Source: an uncultured Parvibacter sp. (GTDB lineage: Bacteria; Actinomycetota; Coriobacteriia; Coriobacteriales; Eggerthellaceae). From it: a stretch of DNA of 15,667 nt. Each line of letters opens with the position of its first letter. The first letter of the stretch is position 1. Shown here one piece after another: positions 1 to 6,157 of this stretch. The notes beneath the pieces were generated by a model. The model was not told where the DNA came from. It saw only the letters and a list, made by a program, of their open reading frames with translations, and did no database searches. A program made the translations under genes and the position numbers. The stretch spans positions 1 to 15,667 of the forward strand of contig CAJUNI010000051.1 in the NCBI GenBank assembly GCA_910587945.1. Reading direction: 5' to 3'.

Positions 1-2596
1 CATGAGCCCCGTCTTTTTGAGCCAATTGCTCACGGAGGTTGATGGCCACCGAGGCGCCACGCATACCACCGCGCTCAGCTTCGGTACCAAAGCCCTCAGC
101 ATCGCCATCGGCCACTTTCTCAACCTCAACCAGGCCAGCGATGATCAGTGCGCCTAGCAAGTGAGGCAGGTGGTTGTCATCGAGAAGGATGTTGGGAGTA
201 CCACGGAGGTCCTGACCGAACTTGTTCATCTCAGCCGGACGACCGTCAGTCTGGAACCAAGCGCCATGGTGAACGGCTGCCGTACCCGGCGTCATACGGT
301 TGGTAACGTAGGCAGAGAGCAGCGTTTCGCCACGATCGCTGTAGACGCGGCAGAGGTCACCGTCTTTGATGCCACGGGCCTGGGCGTCTACACCAGAGAT
401 CCAAACGGCGTGACGATAGCAATCCTCGCGGAGCATCGGGTTGTTGTCGTTGGATGAATGCTGACGATAGATGGATACCGGAGACACCATAGACAGCGGG
501 TACTTCTTCACCTTCGGGTTGTAGAAGCCATCGTTAGAGGCCACGGAAATGTCAGCATCACAGTAGCTGGGCTTCCAAACCGGCATGGGCTCGTACTCGC
601 CGCGCCAACGGGTCTTAGACAGGTCATGAGTCTTCACATAGCTAGAAGAGAACTCAATCTTGCCCGAGGGGGTCATAAACGGGCTGGCGCCGCGCTCCAT
701 AACGTTCTTGAAGGGATAGAAGGGCACGTCAATCTCGGTACGCACAACCGGATTCTCATTGAGCTCTTCCCAGGTGATGTTGTGGTCATAACCCAACCAC
801 GCCATAAGCGTGTCGTTGGAAGCCCACTCCTCAACAGCTTCTTTATAGATAGCCTCTTGAGTGTCTACCCAGTCTTCCCAGGCCACGTTGTACATACGCG
901 GGTTGTACTTTTCGCCTACACCCAAACGGTTAGCAATTTGAGTCCAGACCCATTCCTTCGAGCGAACTTCGCCCGGCATTTCAGCGCCGCGAGCACAGAA
1001 GGTGAAGTAGTTACGCATGCCATTCGGGCCGCTTACGAAGCGCTGATGGCCATACATGTACTCATCCATGCCCTCGAATTGCCATACGGGAGCCGGCAAA
1101 ATGATGTCGCAGAGCTCAGCGGTGGGCTGATTCATGTGCCACTGGAAGCCCCAGTTGAACTCGGTGTCAGCCATGCCAGCAAAACGCTTGTTCACATTGG
1201 AGTGATTGTTGGCATAGTTGTTCTCGAAGATGATCATCTGGATGTTCGGCAGCGGTGCGTCATCGCTCGGCGAGCCAATGTGCATACGGAAGTCATGCTC
1301 GCTGATGCGACCCTCCCAGTAATCCTTCTGGGTAGCCAAAATCTCCGTGAGGCAGTTGTTGTTGAAGAGTACCGGCACGGTGTAGCCACCCATATCACGC
1401 TTGAAATCAGCATGAGGAGTGGGGATACGGCCCGGGGTCGGAAGACAAGCACCCGTCTCGCAACCGCCAGCACAGGCAATGTTGCCCGTCATGGCTTGGA
1501 GCAACATAGCAGCGCCTGCAGAGTAGTCACCCAAGTGACGCTTGGCGCAAGAATAGAAGTACTGCAGGTGAACCGGCTTGGTGGTGCCATAGAGGCGAGC
1601 AAATTCGCGGATGGTTTCTGCCGGAACCGCGCAGATTGGAGCCGCCCATTCCGGAGTCTTCTTCAGACCGTCTTCGCCTTCGCCCATAACATAGGCGCGC
1701 CACTCTTCGAAGCCTTCTGGCTCAACCCACTTCTCAACGAACTCATGATCATAGAGATCTTCTTCGTAGAGAACCTGAGCCACAGCCAGCATCATGGCCA
1801 AGTCAGTACCCGGACGGATCGGAATCCACTGGTCAGCCAACAGCTCAGCGGATTGCGTATAGCGCGGGTCGATAACGATAGTCTTGCAGCCATATTCATG
1901 AGCGAGCTGCATGTAGTAAGAAGTAGGACCAAACCAAGCAACAACCGGGTCCATACCCCACATAACAAAGAGCTTAGAGTTGAAGATGTCAGAAGCCTCA
2001 AAGCCCGGCAGGTTGTCTGCCAAGCCCTTAGCACACATCGGCATGTTCACGCCAATGTGGAACATCTCGCCTGCTGCATGGCCGGAGCAAGAATGCTCGC
2101 CCCAAGCGCCAAAGCCAGCCTCCCACCACGGAGCTAAGGGGAAACCGTTCTTCTCGAAGCTCGGATACTGAGAGTGGAAAATGCCATAGGGGCCGTACTT
2201 TTCCTTAATCTCAATCATTTTTGAAGCAATGGTATCAAGGGCTTCTTCCCAAGAGATCGGTACGAAGTAGCCGTTGCCAGCACCCTTCTTACCAATGCGC
2301 TTCATAGGATGCAGCAAACGAGTTTCGCCATAGAGCTCTTGCTTCCAGGCGTGACCCATAGCGCAAGGACGCATCTGGACATTACCCTTCCAGATGTTTT
2401 CCCAGCCACAATCTTCACGGCTGCTGTTCTTGTTTACGGAGTCGTCAGGCTCAATGGCAATGATTTTGCCATCTTTCTCATGACAGCGCAGAACGCAGGC
2501 AGAGTCCCAACAACCATTTGCGGGGCATGAGGTATAGAAAATCCGCTCCCCTTCACGCCGCTCGCGACTGGCATCGATGATTCCCTGTTTGTCCAT
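1..2596 (-). CDS. Molybdopterin oxidoreductase catalytic subunit (DMSO reductase superfamily), 3' end outside window
   Basis: About 865 codons are visible, with no stop before the edge, so the C-terminus is missing. The start is ATG at 2596, with AGGAGG five bases upstream. Reading the minus strand gives an N-terminal cysteine cluster C24-x4-C29-x4-C34 with C78 in RPCAMGH (probable [4Fe-4S] site), then PISWEEAL near 113-120, which is typical of the superfamily. A HSCSGH stretch at 168-173 lies in the area that usually supplies the metal ligand. A C-terminal cofactor domain follows, with PLSMVSP and HSSNDNNPML. The protein should bind a bis-MGD Mo or W cofactor and move electrons to or from a small molecule. 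I see no twin-arginine signal or hydrophobic leader, so a cytoplasmic location is inferred unless a partner exports it. Electron-transfer subunits would lie beyond the left edge. The substrate cannot be read; candidates include the catechol dehydroxylase-like enzymes known from gut Eggerthellaceae. The family call is firm, the function open. Confidence 0.93.
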   Translation of the reverse strand, partial: MDKQGIIDASRERREGERIFYTSCPANGCWDSACVLRCHEKDGKIIAIEPDDSVNKNSSREDCGWENIWKGNVQMRPCAMGHAWKQELYGETRLLHPMKRIGKKGAGNGYFVPISWEEALDTIASKMIEIKEKYGPYGIFHSQYPSFEKNGFPLAPWWEAGFGAWGEHSCSGHAAGEMFHIGVNMPMCAKGLADNLPGFEASDIFNSKLFVMWGMDPVVAWFGPTSYYMQLAHEYGCKTIVIDPRYTQSAELLADQWIPIRPGTDLAMMLAVAQVLYEEDLYDHEFVEKWVEPEGFEEWRAYVMGEGEDGLKKTPEWAAPICAVPAETIREFARLYGTTKPVHLQYFYSCAKRHLGDYSAGAAMLLQAMTGNIACAGGCETGACLPTPGRIPTPHADFKRDMGGYTVPVLFNNNCLTEILATQKDYWEGRISEHDFRMHIGSPSDDAPLPNIQMIIFENNYANNHSNVNKRFAGMADTEFNWGFQWHMNQPTAELCDIILPAPVWQFEGMDEYMYGHQRFVSGPNGMRNYFTFCARGAEMPGEVRSKEWVWTQIANRLGVGEKYNPRMYNVAWEDWVDTQEAIYKEAVEEWASNDTLMAWLGYDHNITWEELNENPVVRTEIDVPFYPFKNVMERGASPFMTPSGKIEFSSSYVKTHDLSKTRWRGEYEPMPVWKPSYCDADISVASNDGFYNPKVKKYPLSMVSPVSIYRQHSSNDNNPMLREDCYRHAVWISGVDAQARGIKDGDLCRVYSDRGETLLSAYVTNRMTPGTAAVHHGAWFQTDGRPAEMNKFGQDLRGTPNILLDDNHLPHLLGALIIAGLVEVEKVADGDAEGFGTEAERGGMRGASVAINLREQLAQKDGAH

Positions 2597-2698
2597 CGAT
2601 TCCTCCTCTTCTCTTCTCTGTGGATTGGTGAGGCAAGAGGTGCGATCGGCGGTTCTTGTGGGCCCCCTCGACGACGCTACCCTCAACCTCTGGGCTCA

Positions 2699-2727
2699 AT
2701 CATATAAACGGGATTTAGTCATCAAAA
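2699..2727 (-). promoter_or_regulatory. Candidate sigma70-type promoter of the molybdoenzyme gene
   Basis: On the minus strand a TATGAT -10 element (2699-2704) is preceded by 17 bases and a weak TTTTGA -35 element (2722-2727). Transcription would start near 2692, giving a leader of about 95 bases before the ATG at 2596. The -10 is good and the -35 is poor, which is common where a LysR activator is needed. The call rests on pattern only. Confidence 0.35.
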
Positions 2728-2904
2728 GTGTTCATTACCGATTCGCTGTAGAAGAAACTTACAGGAGGGTGACAAGAATTCGGACATGCAACTTTTACTT
2801 ACGCCTGCGGTCAAAAACTATTTCACCGATTTAGCGCGGAGTACTAGACGACATAGGGGGTAACCATGTTTAATCTATAAGTTATGGAACATTTCGTAAT
2901 TCTC

Positions 2905-2925
2905 CCTATGCCAATTGGCTATAGG
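2905..2925. promoter_or_regulatory. Near-palindrome, candidate LysR regulator 1 operator
   Basis: A perfect 10-base palindrome GCCAATTGGC (2910-2919) is extended by CCTAT on the left and, after a one-base bulge, ATAGG on the right. It lies about 85-105 bases upstream of the LysR gene in the divergent spacer, where LysR-type proteins usually bind. The symmetry is seen; the link to this regulator is inferred. Confidence 0.4.
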
Positions 2926-3008
2926 CAGAAAAAGTTGGTCTGAGCTGGGGGGTTTAGCCACGAAATAGTTCTTGCCATTCCGAACTCGCGGCCAGAGGGG
3001 GTACTCGC

Positions 3009-3947
3009 GTGCTGTTCGACGACATTGAGCTTTTACTAGTGCTCGGCAATGCTAAAAGCCTATCGCAGGCTGCAGATCAACTTTACATCTCTCGGCCCGG
3101 TCTCTCGCAAAAGATTGCCAATATTGAGAAGAAATTTGGCATGCCTTTGATCAACCGAACCTCTAGTGGCATATCCCTTACCCAAGCGGGAGAAACCGTG
3201 GTGAAGTTCGCTCAGAATGTCTCTAATATGGAGCGGGTGTTAGCTTCCCAAATTGCCGCCATTGATGAGCACTTCCCCGCCAATCTATCCATTGGCATGA
3301 GTCTGGCCGATGGCGTAGCCCTGCTTCCCGCGTTAGTGGCTTCCTATTTCAAGGAAACCGAATCGCGCATTCACTTAGACGCCGGCTATGAACCCTACTT
3401 AGTTGAAAAACTTAAAGATGGCGAACTTGACTTTGCCCTTCTGGAAAATCAACCGCCAGAACCGGGTTTAGTGATTGAAGAGCTAGGATACAAAAAGCTC
3501 GTATTTCTTGCGCCTAATGAACCACCCTACAATCAAATTATTCATCCGGTACCGGTAAAAACCCTCTTAGAGTGGCCCATGATTTTGTACGAATGGCACT
3601 CCGGGCGCCACATGGTAGGCAATCGCCATTTTCGTGAGCGCTACAGTCTCTCACTCAAAGATCACAATATGGTGGGATGTTTTGACACCCATGAAGCCAT
3701 GATCGAAGGAGTGAAAGCCGGTCTTGGCTGGGCCAGCCTCCCCGAGTGCATTTACGAGCGCTACCGCAACGACCCTGACCTTATCCTTTTCAAGGTAAAC
3801 ACTGGTCCCATGTGGTACCCCGTCTCGCTGGCTTGGAGTACTGAGCACGTCATGTCCGATGCCGCGCGCGAATTCAGAGACTATATCCAGCGAAATGTGC
3901 CCGAAGGCTATTTCGCTAATGGTATGGATGCCTTCTTAAATTCCTAA
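3009..3947 (+). CDS. LysR-family transcriptional regulator 1
   Basis: A 312-residue protein, normal for LysR regulators. The N-terminal winged helix-turn-helix occupies roughly residues 1-60, with the typical SLSQAADQLYISRPGLSQ recognition region followed by IEKKFGMPLINR and LTQAGE. The rest (about 90-300) is the effector-binding domain, with periplasmic-binding-protein-like segments such as ELDFALLENQP and EGVKAGLGWASLP. The start is GTG at 3009, with a GAGGGGG ribosome binding site about seven bases upstream; no better ATG exists ahead of the HTH. It diverges from the molybdoenzyme gene and probably activates it when the substrate or a related ligand is present, while controlling itself. 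The ligand is unknown. The gene ends at an intrinsic terminator shared with the convergent transporter gene. Confidence 0.93.
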   Translation: MLFDDIELLLVLGNAKSLSQAADQLYISRPGLSQKIANIEKKFGMPLINRTSSGISLTQAGETVVKFAQNVSNMERVLASQIAAIDEHFPANLSIGMSLADGVALLPALVASYFKETESRIHLDAGYEPYLVEKLKDGELDFALLENQPPEPGLVIEELGYKKLVFLAPNEPPYNQIIHPVPVKTLLEWPMILYEWHSGRHMVGNRHFRERYSLSLKDHNMVGCFDTHEAMIEGVKAGLGWASLPECIYERYRNDPDLILFKVNTGPMWYPVSLAWSTEHVMSDAAREFRDYIQRNVPEGYFANGMDAFLNS

Positions 3948-3959
3948 GTCCCATGCTAC

Positions 3960-3995
3960 AAAAAACGCCCCGCTCCTTCTTTGAGGAAGCGGGGC
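3960..3995. terminator. Intrinsic terminator between convergent LysR 1 and TDT transporter
   Basis: GCCCCGCT (3967-3974) pairs with AGCGGGGC (3988-3995), and the stem extends imperfectly inward. Six A residues at 3960-3965 give a T6 tract on the minus strand, so it is a strong terminator for the transporter. The plus-strand exit has only TTT, so termination of the LysR gene would be weaker. Confidence 0.85.
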
Positions 3996-4026
3996 TTTAG
4001 CGTTGCGGGATGAAGTGATCGAGTAC

Positions 4027-5001
4027 TTAGGCTGTTTCTAAGCTGTTGGCCGTTTCGTCCTGTACAGCCACCTTCTGAGAAGCACGCAGCGGCTCAGTCA
4101 GGAACCAGGCGTAGCGGCCTACCACGTAGCTCACCATAGCGATAGCGAGGAAAGTTTCAGCGGCACAGAGCAAATTCAGCACCTCGGGCACCACTACTCC
4201 CTCAAGGGCATAGAGCCCAAGCATCTGAGTCAGTGCCGTAGCCGTAATCACAAAGGGGAACGTCATAGCGGCATAGCTAGGATAAAACGGCAACGCCAAG
4301 AACTGCGGCAGACGGAAGAGCACCAAAATCAAGAACGCTTGGGCTGCCACCAAAAGCCCCGTAGCAAAGAGTAGGTTCGGCTCCGGCGTGATGGCCAGAT
4401 ACCCTACCAACGAAAGGCTTGCCGGCGCGGTATAGATACAAAAGAGCGGTCGCGCAGCTTCCGGAACCGGATGCTTGATGTAGCGCACCGTGATTGTAGC
4501 CAGAAGCACGGGATAGCTGGCAAAACCAAACCAGAACAAGATGGTACCGAGCGCTTCCATGGAAAACAGCGGAGCCGTAACCGCGGCCACGATAATGCCA
4601 ACGTAGGTAATAAACCACGTGGGGAATACCTGGCTCAACGAGAAGCGGCGGATAAAGTGGAAGCCAAACCATCCCATAAGTACCAAATGAGCGCTTACCG
4701 CGGCAATCCAGAGCACAAACCCGAGGGCGAAGGAAAAGACTGCTGTATAGCCTGCAAGTTGCATCAATGCCATGCAGAAGGTGGCTGATACGCTCGCCAA
4801 AATGGGATTTTGAAAGTCCTCGCGAATTTGAGCCGGAAACATCATCACCTTAGCCAGCAAAAGTGCCGCGCAGAGAGCCGCGAGGATGCCGCACAAGCCG
4901 TAGATAGCTGGTGCCCAGGGGGCTACCAAGTTTCCTAAGGCGGCAAGGCCTAAGGCTACTCCTGCTAAAGGAATCGGCACACGAGCCACAAGTTCACGCA
5001 T
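4027..5001 (-). CDS. TDT-family (TehA/SLAC1-like) membrane transporter
   Basis: A 324-residue integral membrane protein with about ten hydrophobic helices, the number typical of the tellurite-resistance/dicarboxylate transporter (TDT) family that includes TehA, Mae1 and plant SLAC1. The opening VPIPLAGVALGLAALGNL matches the usual first helix of the family, and the APASLSLVGYLAI and AAMTFPFVITATAL segments fit the later helices. Members are anion channels or carriers for small organic or inorganic anions; the substrate here cannot be predicted. The start is ATG at 5001, with GGAG about nine bases upstream. It is transcribed divergently from LysR regulator 2, which probably controls it, and ends at a T6 terminator. 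Its closeness to the molybdoenzyme raises the possibility that it moves that enzyme's substrate or product, but this is inference. The polar C-terminal tail after LTEPLRAS is cytoplasmic or extracellular and unremarkable. Confidence 0.82.
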   Translation of the reverse strand: MRELVARVPIPLAGVALGLAALGNLVAPWAPAIYGLCGILAALCAALLLAKVMMFPAQIREDFQNPILASVSATFCMALMQLAGYTAVFSFALGFVLWIAAVSAHLVLMGWFGFHFIRRFSLSQVFPTWFITYVGIIVAAVTAPLFSMEALGTILFWFGFASYPVLLATITVRYIKHPVPEAARPLFCIYTAPASLSLVGYLAITPEPNLLFATGLLVAAQAFLILVLFRLPQFLALPFYPSYAAMTFPFVITATALTQMLGLYALEGVVVPEVLNLLCAAETFLAIAMVSYVVGRYAWFLTEPLRASQKVAVQDETANSLETA

Positions 5002-5075
5002 AACAGTTCTCCATTATTCCATCGGGGTCTCGTCCTAAGAGCTTCCCCGTCCTACTAATCTGAGGCCTTCGACCA

Positions 5076-5108
5076 CCCACCACCGGCGGGAGGCTACGCA
5101 GTGGTGGG
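5076..5108 (-). other. Stem-loop in the leader of the TDT transporter gene
   Basis: CCCACCAC (5076-5083) and GTGGTGGG (5101-5108) form a perfect 8-base inverted repeat with a 17-base GC-rich loop. It lies 75-107 bases upstream of the transporter start, within its probable 5' untranslated leader. There is no T tract after it, so it is not a classic terminator. It could affect mRNA stability or attenuation. It matches no riboswitch class I recognise. Confidence 0.4.
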
Positions 5109-5154
5109 CGGGAATGAGCTGTTACCTAGTATTACTGATTGGTGATCTAATGGG

Positions 5155-5184
5155 AACTTATACTTTGTTATAGTTCTATAAGTT
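5155..5184. promoter_or_regulatory. Nested inverted repeats, probable LysR regulator 2 operator
   Basis: AACTTATA (5155-5162) and TATAAGTT (5177-5184) are perfect inverted repeats 14 bases apart. Nested inside, TTATAG (5168-5173) and CTATAA (5176-5181) form a second perfect pair around TT. The block ends 34 bases before the LysR 2 start, in the spacer divergent from the transporter. LysR-type proteins bind interrupted AT-rich dyads of this kind in exactly this position. The dyads are seen; the binding protein is inferred. Confidence 0.6.
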
Positions 5185-5218
5185 ATTTTTATGTCTTAAG
5201 CCAAGAGAAAGACTCCCC

Positions 5219-6124
5219 ATGCAAGACGTTCGCGCCACCACGTTTCTTACCGTCTGTAAAACCCGAAACTATACCCGGGCCGCTGAGGAGCTCCATATTA
5301 CCCAGCCCGCCGTGTCGCAACATATTTCCTATTTGGAAAAAGACTACGGCGCCAAGCTGTTCACCTACCACAATCGTCAATTGCATCTCACCAAAGCCGG
5401 AGAACTCCTCTATCGCGCCTTCATAGCCCGAGCCCACGACGATGAGCTCCTTCACGACCGCATTGCCGCCCTCACCGCTCATCAGCGCATCCATATCAAA
5501 CTCGGGGCCACCCTCACCGCGGGCCAATATATGGTTGCTGCTCCCCTGGCCGCCTATCTCAAAAGCAATCCAGATCTGTCCCTGAGCATTCACTCCGGCG
5601 ATACCCAAACCCTGCTCAGTCAGCTCGAACGGGGCGATCTTGATTGCGCGTTTGTTGAAGGGTTCTTTGAAAGCAGCACCTATGAACGCCACGTCTTTTG
5701 CGAGGAAGCCCTCTGGGCCATTGCGAGTCCGACAAGGCTGCTTCCCTCCGCCCCTGCTCGGCTTGAGGACCTTCTGGGGTACCCGCTCATTGTGCGCGAG
5801 CCCGGTTCCGGGACCCGAGCCGTCCTCGAACACGCCTTAGCTGCCGTGAACTTATCTTTGGATTCCTTTGACTCGGTCGTCGAGGTAGGCAGCCTCAATA
5901 TCACGAAGACCTTCGTGGAAGTAGACTTGGGCATTTCCTTTGTCTACGAAAGTGCCGTGAAGACGGAAGTGAACCAAGGGGCTCTCCAACACCTGGCACT
6001 CACAGGACCTGCCCTCACTCACCCGATCACCTTTGTCTATCTGAAAGGCAGCGTCTTTGCTCACGAGTTCGAATCCCTCTTTGAGGGTGTGGTGCAGCAG
6101 CGAGAAACGCTCGCTAGCTCCTAG
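5219..6124 (+). CDS. LysR-family transcriptional regulator 2
   Basis: A 301-residue LysR regulator. The HTH is at residues 1-60, with the typical YTRAAEELHITQPAVSQH recognition region, then LEKDYGAKLF and LTKAGELLY. The effector domain (about 90-290) carries GDLDCAFVEG and REPGSGTR, the latter common in CysB/CbbR-like members. The start is ATG at 5219; only a weak purine stretch (AGAGAAAG) lies upstream. The gene diverges from the TDT transporter, its most likely target. The nested dyads at 5155-5184 suit autoregulation and control of the transporter. It is distinct from LysR regulator 1 and not a recent copy: the two proteins differ along their whole length. The effector is unknown. Confidence 0.93.
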   Translation: MQDVRATTFLTVCKTRNYTRAAEELHITQPAVSQHISYLEKDYGAKLFTYHNRQLHLTKAGELLYRAFIARAHDDELLHDRIAALTAHQRIHIKLGATLTAGQYMVAAPLAAYLKSNPDLSLSIHSGDTQTLLSQLERGDLDCAFVEGFFESSTYERHVFCEEALWAIASPTRLLPSAPARLEDLLGYPLIVREPGSGTRAVLEHALAAVNLSLDSFDSVVEVGSLNITKTFVEVDLGISFVYESAVKTEVNQGALQHLALTGPALTHPITFVYLKGSVFAHEFESLFEGVVQQRETLASS

Positions 6125-6138
6125 CCCACGCCTGGTAT

Positions 6139-6155
6139 CGCGGTCTGGTACCGCG
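6139..6155. terminator. Small hairpin between convergent genes, possible weak terminator
   Basis: CGCGGT (6139-6144) pairs with ACCGCG (6150-6155) around a CTGGT loop, in the 33-base gap between LysR 2 and the convergent coiled-coil gene. It is part of an imperfect 13-base tandem repeat. There is no T tract, so termination is plausible mainly from position. Confidence 0.35.
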
Positions 6156-6157
6156 GC

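Larger units (their letters stand above)
2597..3008. other. Divergent intergenic region between molybdoenzyme and LysR regulator 1
   Basis: These 412 bases lie between two divergent starts and hold no convincing gene. They contain a likely promoter for the molybdoenzyme (2699-2727), a near-palindrome around GCCAATTGGC (2905-2925), and the word TCTATAAGTTAT (2874-2885), which recurs ahead of the second LysR gene. Such a spacer normally holds the LysR binding sites that control both genes. No riboswitch or structured RNA was recognised. Confidence 0.7.

Noticed and set aside
458..2137. Long plus-strand open frame of 559 codons
   Set aside because: It lies antisense to the molybdoenzyme, shows no family motif or ribosome binding site, and is explained by the codon bias of the true gene.
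2577..2834. Plus-strand frame of 85 codons over the molybdoenzyme start
   Set aside because: It lacks a ribosome binding site and overlaps the start and promoter of the opposite gene; the translation looks random.
5189..5833. Minus-strand frame of 214 codons
   Set aside because: It is antisense to LysR regulator 2, which has a clear HTH and effector domain; the antisense translation has no recognisable features.
6139..6156. TGGTACCGCGG resembling a T-box antiterminator core
   Set aside because: The preceding AGGG and specifier stems are absent, and no plus-strand gene follows for over 6 kb; it is a small hairpin between convergent genes.
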